This document shows positions 8,834 through 17,653 of a stretch of DNA of 64,000 nt, one piece after another; positions within the stretch are counted from its first letter, which is position 1, and each line of letters begins with the position of its first letter. The notes beneath the pieces are model-generated. The model was not told the DNA's origin and ran no database searches. It saw only the letters and a list, made by a program, of their open reading frames with translations. The DNA is taken from assembly GCF_000591415.1 (NCBI RefSeq), contig NZ_JEMF01000011.1, positions 1 to 64,000 on the forward strand. The letters run 5' to 3'. The DNA is from Cobetia crustatorum. GTDB lineage: Bacteria > Pseudomonadota > Gammaproteobacteria > Pseudomonadales > Halomonadaceae. The position numbers and the translations under genes were made by a program.

Positions 8834-9583
8834 ATGAGCTTGTCTTTCCATGTCGTCCGCCACGAACGCGGCTTCTCTCCCACGCCTCTGCCCATCTGGA
8901 CCGACAACGGCGACGTGTCTGACCTCTTCGAGGCCGACGCCGCGCCAGAGGTGGTCCGTCAGGAAGTCGAGGGCGTTCCCGGTGCCTTTCAGTTGCTCAA
9001 TGTGCTGACACCCGAAGAGGCCGACAACTTCGTCGCCACCCTGGAAGAAATGGGCTTCGAGGAAGATGCGCCGGTCTCGCTGCCGCGCTCGGTACGCCAC
9101 AATCACAACGTCAACTGGATCGTCAGTGAAGCGGTCGATCAGGTCATCTGGGAGCGCTCTGCCCTACTGGTCACCGAGCAGATCCAGGGCGAAGGTGCCA
9201 AGGGCATCAATGCGCGCTTTCGTGTCTACCGTTACGAAGCCGGCGACTTCTTCAAGCCACACACTGATGGCGCCTGGCCGGGCAGCCGCGTCATCAATGA
9301 TGAGGTGATCCACGATGCCTACCCGGGCCTGATGAGCCAGTACACCTTCCTCATCTTCCTGAGCGATGGCTATAGCGGCGGGCGTACCGAGTTTCTGGTC
9401 AGCCGCAGTGACCCCAGCAAACCTGCCCAGTCACGCGATGATATCCAGACCGTCTCGGTCGCCACGCCCAAGGGAGGCGTGTTGTGCTTCCCGCATGGCT
9501 CGCATCCGCAGCATTGCGTGCATGCCGGCGAGCCAATCGGTGACGGCGCCAAGTACATCATCCGCAGCGACATTCTTTACTGA
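8834..9583 (+). CDS. Prolyl-4-hydroxylase-type 2-oxoglutarate/Fe(II) oxygenase
   Basis: A 249-residue 2OG-Fe(II) oxygenase of the prolyl 4-hydroxylase alpha-subunit fold. The iron ligands are visible as His143 and Asp145 in FFKPHTDG, with a distal His in HCVHAGEP (His230). Arg244 in IIRSDILY is the likely 2-oxoglutarate anchor. FLIFLSDGYSGGRTEF is the typical preceding strand. AGGAG lies seven bases upstream of the start. It follows the CmcJ-like gene and ends before a strong terminator at 9628-9655, so the two form a tidy two-gene oxygenase unit. Target, protein or small molecule, is unknown. Confidence 0.88.
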   Translation: MSLSFHVVRHERGFSPTPLPIWTDNGDVSDLFEADAAPEVVRQEVEGVPGAFQLLNVLTPEEADNFVATLEEMGFEEDAPVSLPRSVRHNHNVNWIVSEAVDQVIWERSALLVTEQIQGEGAKGINARFRVYRYEAGDFFKPHTDGAWPGSRVINDEVIHDAYPGLMSQYTFLIFLSDGYSGGRTEFLVSRSDPSKPAQSRDDIQTVSVATPKGGVLCFPHGSHPQHCVHAGEPIGDGAKYIIRSDILY

Positions 9584-9627
9584 GGCGGACACGACTCGCC
9601 GAGATAATCACCATGAAGATGTAAAAA

Positions 9628-9655
9628 GGGCCCGATCTCCCCCGAGATCGGGCCC
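9628..9655 (+). terminator. Rho-independent terminator
   Basis: An 11-bp perfect stem (GGGCCCGATCT against AGATCGGGCCC) with a short loop follows the oxygenase pair. It is flanked by an A-run on one side and a modest T-rich tail on the other, so it may serve both this unit and the convergent LysR gene. Confidence 0.8.
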
Positions 9656-9661
9656 TTCATG

Positions 9662-9688
9662 TTTCTGGTATTTCTGGTATTTCTGGTG
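9662..9688. repeat. 9-bp tandem repeat, three copies
   Basis: TTTCTGGTA occurs twice, followed by a third copy ending in G, immediately after the terminator. It is non-coding, and nothing suggests a function. Confidence 0.7.
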
Positions 9689-9744
9689 TTGCAGCCTTGC
9701 AGGCTCATCTCACGGCCTGGCCACTCCACTGGAGTGACGCAGGC

Positions 9745-10659
9745 TCAACCACAGGACAAGCGCTCGCGGCGGGCGAGCAGGAAATCGACCCATGCACGCA
9801 CGCGTGGGTTGTGTTGATTCTCGCGCGCGAAGACGACGTGAATACCTGTGTCGAACTCTGCCGCGGTGACCTGATAGCCCTCCAGTACCGGTATCAGACA
9901 ACCACTTGCCAGCTCATCGCGAATCGCCCATAGCGGCTGCACTACCACGCCAGCGCCATCGAGAGCGGCCTGGGTGAGAATATCGGCATTGTTGGTGCGC
10001 AGCGCACGGGCGCGTGCCGAGATACGGTACTCTCGGCCATCGCGTATCAGCCGCCAGTGATGATTGGCCGTGGTGTAGCTGAAGGTCAGCAGTCGATGCT
10101 GCTCCAGATCCTGCGGCTGCTGGATAGGCGGCTGAGCCGCGAGATAGGACGGCGCGGCGGCCAGCACGAAGCGCTGATCACTGATGTGACGCGCGATCAG
10201 GCTCGAATCCTCCAGATGGCCGATACGTATCGCCACATCGAAGTGATCCTCGACCAGATCCACGCGCTGATCGCTGCTGACGATGTCCAGCGTCACCTCT
10301 GGATAGCACTGCATGAACTCGCTCACCAGCGGCGCTATATAGAGACGCGAATATCGCCACGGCACCGAGAGACGCAATGGCCCCGCGACCCGCTCGCTCA
10401 GCAATTCAAGCTCACCGGTGAGGTGATCCACCTCGTCCAGGATGGCGCGAAAGCGAACCAGGGCGCGCTCACCGGCTGGCGAAAGGCGCACGTGACGAGT
10501 AGTGCGTACCAACAACGACTCACCGAGCTGTCGCTCCAGATGATTGATGTGGCGCGTGGCCGTGGAACTGGCGATATCCAGCTCGCGCGCCGCCGCATTG
10601 AAGCTTTGATGTTCCACCACCTTGAGAAAGGTGCGCAGGCGTTGTGTCAGTTCGTTCAT
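9745..10659 (-). CDS. LysR-family transcriptional regulator
   Basis: A 304-residue LysR-type regulator. The N-terminal helix-turn-helix (SFNAAARELDIASSTATRHI) is followed by the effector-binding domain. Its VRTTRHVRLSPAGERAL stretch is typical of the group that often represses or activates neighbouring metabolic genes. I use the ATG at 10659, which has CTGGAG upstream; the frame could extend to 10716 without support. It is convergent with the oxygenase pair, separated by a terminator, so a regulatory link to them is possible but not shown. Confidence 0.9.
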   Translation of the reverse strand: MNELTQRLRTFLKVVEHQSFNAAARELDIASSTATRHINHLERQLGESLLVRTTRHVRLSPAGERALVRFRAILDEVDHLTGELELLSERVAGPLRLSVPWRYSRLYIAPLVSEFMQCYPEVTLDIVSSDQRVDLVEDHFDVAIRIGHLEDSSLIARHISDQRFVLAAAPSYLAAQPPIQQPQDLEQHRLLTFSYTTANHHWRLIRDGREYRISARARALRTNNADILTQAALDGAGVVVQPLWAIRDELASGCLIPVLEGYQVTAAEFDTGIHVVFARENQHNPRVRAWVDFLLARRERLSCG

Positions 10660-10973
10660 GACGCTCCAGCGAATCATCGACCTCTTGTGGCACAGTTGCC
10701 AAACCAGACTGTCCACGGGCGATATCGAGAGCCGAGCATATCATCGTCACTGCTAAGGTTGTCCTCCGCCCGCCACCAATCTGCCATGTCTGACTATGTC
10801 AGTTCCCGCTCCAGCTCAACGACTGCCAGCATTTTTCTTCATGACGCGGCTGACGTTCGAGAATTCAGGTAGAAAGGCATGTCATGCCTAGAATTCGCCA
10901 TAAACAGAAAGGCCGCCTTTGAAGGCGGCCTTTCTGTTTCATCATGCCAATAATCGCGTGTGACCTTCCCCTA
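10660..10973. other. Intergenic region with inverted repeat and terminator
   Basis: Upstream of the LysR gene this region holds a 15-bp inverted repeat, AGGCATG-T-CATGCCT (10875-10889), flanked by two GAATTC sequences, then the terminator at 10906-10935. No gene was seen. Confidence 0.5.
10906..10935 (-). terminator. Rho-independent terminator of the TRAP/dehydrogenase operon
   Basis: AGAAAGGCCGCC against GGCGGCCTTTCT is a 12-bp perfect stem with a 6-nt loop, about 40 bp after the stop of the Ldh_2-type gene. Its outer bases are A/T-rich on both sides. Confidence 0.75.
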
Positions 10974-12014
10974 TCACGAGGCCAGTTTCATGACATCGTC
11001 GTAAAGCGCTCGCGAGAGGGACACGCCCTGCGCTTCATGTTTCTGACGTGCCTGATAACGACGCTCGGATGACAGACGTGCCCCCTGCTGCTGCACCATG
11101 TCAAAGAGTCGCTCGGAACGCAGCATGTGTTGTCGAGAATCCCCTCCGGTGATGCGCGCCGGGTCAATCGCGATGATCAGTTCACCATGATACGGCAGGC
11201 TTTTCTTGCCTTGATCGTACTCAGTCGACTCGATACTGAGCATGTCGCCAATCAAGGGGCCAGCGATCAGTTCGATCATGATCGCAAGCGCCGAGCCCTT
11301 GTGCTCACCAAAGGGCAACATTGCGCCATGGTCCAGCACTTCGCCGGGGTCCTGACACGGCGCTCCATCTCGATCGACCCCCCACCCCAGTGGAATCTCA
11401 TCACCTTGACGGCGATGCAGCTCGATATCGCCACGTGCAATCGCACTGGTCGCGAAATCGAACACATAGGGGTCACCCTCCGGGCGCGGCCATCCGAAGG
11501 CGATCGGGTTGGTGCCCAGCAGCGGCTCCTTGCCGCCATGAGGCGCCATGTAGGACTGCGTTGGATTACAGGCAATCGCGACCAGACCTTCCTGCGTCAG
11601 GCGCTCGATCTCGACCCACAATGCCGTGGCATGCACACAGCGATTGATGGCAAGAATGGCGATGCCGGAGGATCTTGCCTTGCTGACTAGCCCCGGTACG
11701 CCTTGGCGGAAGGCATAAGAGGAGAATCCTCCCCGCGCATCCACCTTGATGACGGAAGGCGCCGTATCTTCCACGACAGGTTCTGCGTCAGGGATGACGC
11801 CTCCATTGCCCAGTGTCGCCACGAATCCCATGAGTCGGTAAAGGCCATGCGATCGACTCCCTGCCATTTCTGCCGCGACCAGTGCTTCGCTAATCGCCGC
11901 GACATGAGGCTCGCTGAAGCCATGCCGTGACAGTACCTGGCAACAGATCGAATGAAGCTCATCCCGGTTCAGGACGACATCCGCCTCTGCATCATCACGT
12001 CTTGCATCACTCAT
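10974..12014 (-). CDS. Ldh_2-family malate/L-lactate-type dehydrogenase
   Basis: A 346-residue NAD(P)-dependent oxidoreductase of the malate/L-lactate dehydrogenase type 2 family. This family includes sulfolactate, ureidoglycolate and delta1-piperideine-2-carboxylate reductases and is unrelated to the common LDH fold. The SRSHGLYRL motif near residue 55, GTNPIAFGWPR and the LPFGEHKGSALAIMIELIAG block are characteristic. It is last in an operon after dctM, 33 bp downstream. This suggests the TRAP system imports a 2-hydroxy or 2-oxo acid that this enzyme interconverts. The exact substrate is not decidable here. Confidence 0.88.
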   Translation of the reverse strand: MSDARRDDAEADVVLNRDELHSICCQVLSRHGFSEPHVAAISEALVAAEMAGSRSHGLYRLMGFVATLGNGGVIPDAEPVVEDTAPSVIKVDARGGFSSYAFRQGVPGLVSKARSSGIAILAINRCVHATALWVEIERLTQEGLVAIACNPTQSYMAPHGGKEPLLGTNPIAFGWPRPEGDPYVFDFATSAIARGDIELHRRQGDEIPLGWGVDRDGAPCQDPGEVLDHGAMLPFGEHKGSALAIMIELIAGPLIGDMLSIESTEYDQGKKSLPYHGELIIAIDPARITGGDSRQHMLRSERLFDMVQQQGARLSSERRYQARQKHEAQGVSLSRALYDDVMKLAS

Positions 12015-12047
12015 TCGGAATCATTCCTTTATCGAGACAGAAAATCG

Positions 12048-13376
12048 TTACTTCCATGACGGACCACTGATGGCATCGGGCAACCAGAGCGCCAGTGACG
12101 GGAAAGCCAATACCAGTGCCAATACCAGCAACTGCAGGAAGATAAAGGGCATGACTCCCTTGTACATATGCTTGAGCGTGACTTCAGGCGGCGTAATGGC
12201 TCTGAGATAGAAGATGGAAGGTGCCAGCGGCGGTGTCAGATAACTTGTCTGCATGACGACAAGGAAGGCGACACAGAACCAGATTTCATCAAATCCGAGC
12301 AAGCCGACGACGGGCATGGCCACAGGGATGATGATCAGCACGACAGAAATCATGTCGAGCACGAAGCCCGCGAGGAAGGCGATCAACAGAATGGTGCCCA
12401 GGATGAACCAAGGACTCATGCCGGTATCCAGCAGCAGCGACTGAACGGTCGCCATGCCACCAGAGGCGAAGAACACGCCTGCAAACATGTTGCCGCCCAG
12501 CACGATCAGCAAGATCATCGCGGTGATATTGAGCGTTCTGATGGCCGCATTCCATAGAATGGAGACCGTGAGATTGCGATACCCCAGTGCCAGCAATACC
12601 GACCCCAGGGCGCCGCATGCGGCCGCTTCCGTCGGCGTGGCCACTCCCATCAATATCGTACCCAGCACCACCATGATCAGACTCATGGTCGGGAGAAGAG
12701 CGCTCAAGGTAACCCAGAGCATCTCGCCCCATCCCGGGCCCTGCTCATCAGTCTCCGGACGCGGTGCCAAGGCCGGCTTCAGCGCACAGATCACGACGAT
12801 ATACAGCAGGAAAAGCAATGCCATCAAAAAGCCCGGAATCAACAGGCCACTGAAGAGCGATCCCACCGACACGCCCGCCACTGGGCCAAGAATGACGACA
12901 GTGATGGAAGGCGGAATCGCCGTTCCCAGAGATCCACTGGCGCAAATGGTGCCTGAGATAAGTGACTTGTCATAATTGTGCTTGAGCATGACGGGCACTG
13001 CGAGCATGCCGATGACCGCTTCCGTCGCGCCTACGACACCACTGGCCGCTGCGAACACGGTCCCCATGATGACAGCACCAACACCCAGGCCTCCTGGCAA
13101 GCGACGTGTCCATAGATGAATGGCACCAAAGAGCCGCTCGGCAATCCCTGAGTTCTCAAGCATTGCCCCCATGAAGATGAAGAGTGGCACGGCGGCCAGA
13201 ATAGAATTGGACGCGGTATCTTCAATCTTGGTCAGCAATTGATAGGCCGCGGCATCACCGAACTGAGCGATACCAAAGACCGTCGCGATCACGATCATCG
13301 AGAAAGCGATGGGGAACCCCTGCACTATCAATCCGATCAGCGCGGGGAACATGATAAGGGCAAGATAATCACTCAT
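12048..13376 (-). CDS. TRAP transporter large permease (DctM)
   Basis: A 442-residue polytopic inner-membrane protein of the TRAP DctM family, which carries out Na+-coupled import using a periplasmic binding protein. About twelve hydrophobic segments are visible, with family stretches such as PLFIFMGAMLENSGIAERLF near residue 60-80, ATEAVIGMLAVPVMLK, SGSLGTAIPPSI and TPPLAPSIFYLRAI. Its start overlaps the dctQ stop by 4 bp (ATGA), which implies translational coupling. Order on the minus strand is dctP-dctQ-dctM-Ldh_2 dehydrogenase. Confidence 0.95.
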   Translation of the reverse strand: MSDYLALIMFPALIGLIVQGFPIAFSMIVIATVFGIAQFGDAAAYQLLTKIEDTASNSILAAVPLFIFMGAMLENSGIAERLFGAIHLWTRRLPGGLGVGAVIMGTVFAAASGVVGATEAVIGMLAVPVMLKHNYDKSLISGTICASGSLGTAIPPSITVVILGPVAGVSVGSLFSGLLIPGFLMALLFLLYIVVICALKPALAPRPETDEQGPGWGEMLWVTLSALLPTMSLIMVVLGTILMGVATPTEAAACGALGSVLLALGYRNLTVSILWNAAIRTLNITAMILLIVLGGNMFAGVFFASGGMATVQSLLLDTGMSPWFILGTILLIAFLAGFVLDMISVVLIIIPVAMPVVGLLGFDEIWFCVAFLVVMQTSYLTPPLAPSIFYLRAITPPEVTLKHMYKGVMPFIFLQLLVLALVLAFPSLALWLPDAISGPSWK

Positions 13377-13888
13377 GGCGCGTTCCCCTTCGTGGCGTCA
13401 TTACCTACCAGAATCGACAGGAACTTGAGCATTTCTGCCACGACCTGAAGCGCAAGATAGATGAAGCCGATCAACCAGACGCTGAAGACAGGCCAGACGA
13501 CTGGATTCCATGCAGAACGGCCTGAGCGCTCATTGGAAGAGAAAGCATCCAGTGCATAGAACGACAATTCCCACACCAGCCACACCAGCACGGGTAGAAA
13601 CAGGCAGTAGCACAAGAGATGGACGCATGCCTTGGTGCGGGGTGAGAAGTTCTGACTCAGGACATCAACGCTGACATGCTGCCCAACACGCAGTGCGTTG
13701 GCCATGCCCAGCATGAAGATGGCACCCATCACCATGTAACTGACTTCAAACGCCCACAGCGTGGGTTGCCCGAGTACATAGCGACTGAAGACTTCATAGA
13801 CGAGAGCGAGTACGAGGGGGAGTATCAGAACAGCCCCCAGATACCCCGCCCAGCGGGTCTGACGCTCGATGGCATCGATTATTTTCAT
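13373..13888 (-). CDS. TRAP transporter small permease (DctQ)
   Basis: A 171-residue membrane protein with four hydrophobic segments, as expected for DctQ (the small subunit that pairs with DctM). RYVLGQPTLWAFEVSYMVMG is typical. I chose the ATG at 13888; the upstream alternative at 13945 lies inside a hairpin (13916-13944) and would add 19 unconserved residues. Neither start has a strong ribosome binding site. Confidence 0.88.
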   Translation of the reverse strand: MKIIDAIERQTRWAGYLGAVLILPLVLALVYEVFSRYVLGQPTLWAFEVSYMVMGAIFMLGMANALRVGQHVSVDVLSQNFSPRTKACVHLLCYCLFLPVLVWLVWELSFYALDAFSSNERSGRSAWNPVVWPVFSVWLIGFIYLALQVVAEMLKFLSILVGNDATKGNAP

Positions 13889-13915
13889 GACAAGATCCGA
13901 ATGACGGCATGGGGA

Positions 13916-13944
13916 TGACACAGGCGAACGCGTCGCCTGTGTCA
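13916..13944. other. Intercistronic hairpin between dctP and dctQ
   Basis: TGACACAGGCGA against TCGCCTGTGTCA is a perfect 12-bp inverted repeat with a 5-nt loop, and no T-run follows. Its position between the binding-protein gene and the permease genes suggests RNA stabilisation or partial termination, giving more DctP than DctQM. This is inferred from position and structure. Confidence 0.7.
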
Positions 13945-13966
13945 TGAAGGAAAGATCACGAAATAT

Positions 13967-15025
13967 CTAGCGACCCATGCCGCCTATCGGCAAGCGATAA
14001 TCCTGCCATGTGGTCATGCTTTGCTTGAACGTGCGCTGGGATTGGAGAACACGCGCGAACCATTCATTGTCAGCGGCTTTTTCATCTTCCCATGCACGCG
14101 TTTCTTCGTAGATGGCGTCGATGAATGACGGATCCAGCTGGACGATTTCATTCGGGCCATCCTGGAGTTCCTTGAAGGCCTTGAGGTCTGCAAAGGAGCT
14201 ATCAAGCCAGGATTCAAAGACACTCAACTTGCCCGCCAGACGAAGCTGGCTCTGCTGAGCCTCCGTCAATCCCTCCCAAGCCTCGACATTCACTTCACAC
14301 TCGAGAATGCCACCGGATTGATGGATGCCCGGCAAGATGACGTACTGGGCCACGTTCTGGAAACCGGTAGGTTTGTTGAGCTCGGGGCTGCCCCACTCCG
14401 CTGCATCGATCACGCCGCGATCCAGCGCCGTATAGATGTCACTGCCCGCCATCACTACGGTAGAAGCGCCCAGGCGTGATGCGATTTCAGCCCACGCACC
14501 TGAAGTCCTCAGACGCAGGCCCTGGAAATCTTCAAGTGTCTGCACCTTCTTGCTGGAGTGGAGGAATATCTCGGTGCCCAGCGTGGAGCACGGGAAGGCA
14601 ATGACTCCGAAGACTTCGCGACGAAACGCTTCATACAACTCAACGCCGCCGCCCTCATACATCCACAACATGAACTCTTCCGGTGTCAGACCACTGGAAT
14701 GCCCAGCCAACAACGCAGCAGTGGGATCGGTGCCGTAATCGTAATTGATATAGTTATGGCTGATCTGGGCAACACCTGACTTGACGGTATTGGTGACGCG
14801 CAGCGCTCCCCCTAGCGTACCGCCGGGAAACACCTGGATGTTCACGTCCCCGCCCGTCAGCTGAGTCGCATAGTCGGCAAATGTCTTGGCATCTCGTTCA
14901 AGCCAAGGGCCACCGCCCCAGGGGGTCGCCATCTTCCAGTCAATCTCTTCTGCCTGAACCGGCAAGCTTGCCAGGAGAGTGACGGCCATTCCCATGCCGA
15001 GTGCATTTTTCTTGAGGTTATACAT
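13967..15025 (-). CDS. TRAP transporter substrate-binding protein (DctP)
   Basis: A 352-residue periplasmic binding protein with a signal peptide (cleavage probably after VQA, residue 25). The mature protein begins EEIDWKMATPWGGGPW and includes GLRLRTSGAWAEIASRLGAS (the region with the carboxylate-binding Arg) and DRGVIDAAEWGSPELNKPTGF. These fit the TakP-like subgroup that binds 2-oxo acids. I use the ATG at 15025, which has GAGGAAAAC upstream; the longer frame to 15199 is not supported. It is first in the TRAP operon and divergent from the XRE-cupin regulator. The ligand class is inferred. Confidence 0.9.
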   Translation of the reverse strand: MYNLKKNALGMGMAVTLLASLPVQAEEIDWKMATPWGGGPWLERDAKTFADYATQLTGGDVNIQVFPGGTLGGALRVTNTVKSGVAQISHNYINYDYGTDPTAALLAGHSSGLTPEEFMLWMYEGGGVELYEAFRREVFGVIAFPCSTLGTEIFLHSSKKVQTLEDFQGLRLRTSGAWAEIASRLGASTVVMAGSDIYTALDRGVIDAAEWGSPELNKPTGFQNVAQYVILPGIHQSGGILECEVNVEAWEGLTEAQQSQLRLAGKLSVFESWLDSSFADLKAFKELQDGPNEIVQLDPSFIDAIYEETRAWEDEKAADNEWFARVLQSQRTFKQSMTTWQDYRLPIGGMGR

Positions 15026-15385
15026 TATTGTTTTCCTCAGACCATCCTGGACGGACGTGTCGGGTATCGGGGCTGATGTGGCTGATGACTGCCTCGTCGA
15101 CGCCGAGGCGTGACCTGCACCATCAAGGGGGTATATCACCAGACAGACTGAATTCTCACTTCGCCAAGCCAGCATTGCATATACGCAATATTGCGTCAAA
15201 TGTGAATATTGCCTCGACTTTTGATCCCGTTACGCTCTAAATATTCACCTCCAGGTCACTCATGGCATTCAACCAGCACCCTCATCGCGAGACGCTGTAC
15301 ACTTCCGTGCCACGCCAACAGCCTGCTGTGGCAGATACGGTTGAACACTGCCCTACGCTCACTATCACGACGGAGCCAATTCATC
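15026..15385. other. Divergent promoter region of the TRAP operon and XRE-cupin gene
   Basis: This 360-bp region carries a perfect 14-bp palindrome (15183-15196), plus GTGAATATT (about 15201-15210) facing AATATTCAC (about 15239-15248). These are good candidates for binding of the XRE-cupin regulator. No gene is supported here. Confidence 0.5.
15183..15196. promoter_or_regulatory. Candidate XRE-cupin operator
   Basis: ACGCAATATTGCGT is a perfect 14-bp palindrome midway between dctP and the regulator gene. Its core GAATATTGC/AATATTC recurs nearby in both orientations. Assignment is by symmetry and position. Confidence 0.45.
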
Positions 15386-15994
15386 ATGTCCACTCATCCG
15401 GAACAGGCATCTGTCCTGAAGCACAGACAACGCAAGGCAGGCGCCATCGGTGACAATCTCAGGGCGTTACGCAAGGCGAGAGGCTTCACCATCGCTGCCA
15501 TGGCACTCGCCTCGGGGATCTCCGCTGCCAGCATTTCGCGCATCGAAAATGGACGCATCTCTCCTACGTTTGAAGTGATAGTGGGTCTTGCGAAGGGGCT
15601 GGAAGTCGATGTCAGTGAGCTGTTCTATCACGCCGAAGAAAAGACCTTTCGCGGCTGGTTGGCGCTGACACGCGCCCAGCAAGGAGAAGTAATTGAAACG
15701 CCGAATTATCGTTTCAGGCCGCTCTGCAACAATGTGGCCTCAAAGGAATACATGGTGTTGGAGACCACGATTCTGAATCGGAATCTGGAAGAGTTTGGCG
15801 ACTTGCAGAAGCACTCAGGGCAGGAGCAGGTCATTGTCACCAGCGGTGAAGTGACGGTATGGACAGAGCTGTACGATCCGATCGATCTCAGCGTTGGCGA
15901 CAGCCTGGCGTTTGACAGCACTCTGGGACATGCCATCACTTACAAGGGATCGACGCCGGCCACATTGACGTGGGTCTGCAGCGCCTACGCCTGA
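15386..15994 (+). CDS. XRE-family regulator with cupin domain
   Basis: A 202-residue regulator. An N-terminal Cro/C1-type helix-turn-helix lies at about residues 20-80 (NLRALRKARGFTIAAMALAS, then ASISRIENGRISPT). A C-terminal cupin barrel lies at about 110-195 and probably binds a small ligand (HSGQEQVIVTSGEVTVW). Members of this group often control adjacent uptake and catabolic genes. It is divergent from the TRAP operon, which it probably regulates. I use the ATG at 15386, before MSTHPEQ; the frame is open upstream to 15209, but that part is unconserved. Confidence 0.88.
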   Translation: MSTHPEQASVLKHRQRKAGAIGDNLRALRKARGFTIAAMALASGISAASISRIENGRISPTFEVIVGLAKGLEVDVSELFYHAEEKTFRGWLALTRAQQGEVIETPNYRFRPLCNNVASKEYMVLETTILNRNLEEFGDLQKHSGQEQVIVTSGEVTVWTELYDPIDLSVGDSLAFDSTLGHAITYKGSTPATLTWVCSAYA

Positions 15995-16030
15995 TGACGG
16001 CCAGCATTGAAGCAGCAACCCTGCACCATG

Positions 16031-16058
16031 AAAAAAGCCCCTTTATAGGGGCTTTTTT
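16031..16058. terminator. Bidirectional rho-independent terminator
   Basis: AAAAAAGCCCCT and AGGGGCTTTTTT form a symmetric stem with a 4-nt loop and T-runs in both directions. It lies between the convergent XRE-cupin gene and the SSS symporter gene and can serve both. Confidence 0.9.
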
Positions 16059-16120
16059 GTTGCTACTGAGTTCATTGCTCGCTGGCTAGCGTCAAGGGAC
16101 CAGCTTCACGAGAAGAGGCT

Positions 16121-17653
16121 TCAAGGAGCATGCTTCAAGGGATTAGCGTCAAGGCGGTCAGCTTCATGACTCCGTTGCGATGATGTCCGCTTGCTGTTGA
16201 GTTCATCGGAAATGGCCAGCATGAACTCAACAGCGGAGCTTGAATGCACTTGCGTCACGAGGCTCACACCGATAAACAGCGCGGTGGAGACAATGATTCC
16301 CCAGATACCCGCAGGCAAGCCCAGCAGAGAATTGCCGGTGGCATACATGAAGAGTACGAAGGCACCAGTACCGATCACACTGACCAGTACGCCCGCTGCC
16401 GTGCCGCGCTTCCAATAGAAGGCACCAATGATGGCTGGCACTGCCGCGACCAGGCCTGACGAGGCGGCCACCGACAATACGGCAATGAGGTCGAGTTTGA
16501 GCTCAGCAAAGCCCAGCGCCATCAATGCAATCAAGGGAACGACAATCTTGCCGACCATCAACTGACGCTTCTCACTGGCAGCAGGATTGATATTGGCATA
16601 GACATCACGCGCGAGCATTGATGAAAGCGTCAGCATGATGGAGTCAATGGTAGAGACGGCAGCCGCCATGATGCCAATCAACACAATGACACCCAGCACC
16701 GGCGGCACGAATCCGGAACTCAGCAACGATGCTGTTGCCAGATCAGCGCTCTCAAGGCTCGGGAAGGCGACCAGGGCCGAGAACCCCCACAGCACCGATA
16801 CCAGTGTGTAAATCAGGCCGAACACCAGGAATCCGAGCAGCATCTGTCGCATGGCCTTCAACGAGGATGGCATGAACAGGCGCTGGCTGACCTGAGGATT
16901 GGACAGACTGAAGAAGAACCACGGAATGGTAAGCCCGAGGAAGGTCACGAAGCTGAACAGCCCCGAGCCCGGCACCGTCAATGACTGCGGCTTCTCGGTG
17001 GCCAGCGTATCAAACAGGGTCCCGAAGCCACCGAGTCCCTTGATCACCAGAAACGCGACCAATGTGGAGGCCACTATCATCATGATGGCCTGCAGTGAGT
17101 CAGTCCACATGACAGACCGAATGCCCGCGACATACGAGAAGAAGATCGCAATGGCCGTCGCCATTACCACACCCGTGGTGAAGTCGATCGCTCCGTTGGT
17201 CGTCCCCTGAAGTAAATACCCTACCCCCGCCAGCTGCACTGCCGCGTAAGGAATCAGGAAGATACAACTGGCAATCGAGACTGCCATGGCGACATGACGA
17301 CTGTTATAACGTCGCCCCAACATTTCACTTGGAGTGACAAAGCCAAACGCCTTGCCCACTGCCCAGTACTTGGGACCAAAGATGGCAACCAGCGACACAC
17401 CGGCAAAATAAATGATCTCGAATCCCAGGGCGCCGACTCCACCGGCATACGTAAGCCCCGCAAGACCCACCATCATGAAGGCACTGTAGGTCGTGGCGCT
17501 GTAACTCATTGCCGAGACAAAGCCGTTCATCTGACGATTGCCCAGGAAGTAGCCCGACATACTTTCCGCGCCCCCTTGGCGCGCCAGCAAGGCAATTCCG
17601 ACGGCAATCAACATGTAGATGGCGATGGACCACCAGATCAGTGACTCAGTCAT
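16121..17653 (-). CDS. Sodium:solute symporter (SSS family)
   Basis: A 510-residue SSS-family Na+/solute symporter with about 13 membrane segments. The N-terminal part (YFLGNRQMNGFVSAMSYSAT) and the AAVSTIDSIMLTLSSMLARD stretch, which carries the sodium-site Ser/Thr residues, are typical. Its start overlaps the stop of the DUF3311-like gene by 8 bp, and that gene follows nicB. Thus it appears to be the last gene of the nicX-nicA-nicB unit and is a candidate importer of nicotinate or a related acid. The SSS assignment is firm; the substrate is inferred from context. Confidence 0.92.
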   Translation of the reverse strand: MTESLIWWSIAIYMLIAVGIALLARQGGAESMSGYFLGNRQMNGFVSAMSYSATTYSAFMMVGLAGLTYAGGVGALGFEIIYFAGVSLVAIFGPKYWAVGKAFGFVTPSEMLGRRYNSRHVAMAVSIASCIFLIPYAAVQLAGVGYLLQGTTNGAIDFTTGVVMATAIAIFFSYVAGIRSVMWTDSLQAIMMIVASTLVAFLVIKGLGGFGTLFDTLATEKPQSLTVPGSGLFSFVTFLGLTIPWFFFSLSNPQVSQRLFMPSSLKAMRQMLLGFLVFGLIYTLVSVLWGFSALVAFPSLESADLATASLLSSGFVPPVLGVIVLIGIMAAAVSTIDSIMLTLSSMLARDVYANINPAASEKRQLMVGKIVVPLIALMALGFAELKLDLIAVLSVAASSGLVAAVPAIIGAFYWKRGTAAGVLVSVIGTGAFVLFMYATGNSLLGLPAGIWGIIVSTALFIGVSLVTQVHSSSAVEFMLAISDELNSKRTSSQRSHEADRLDANPLKHAP

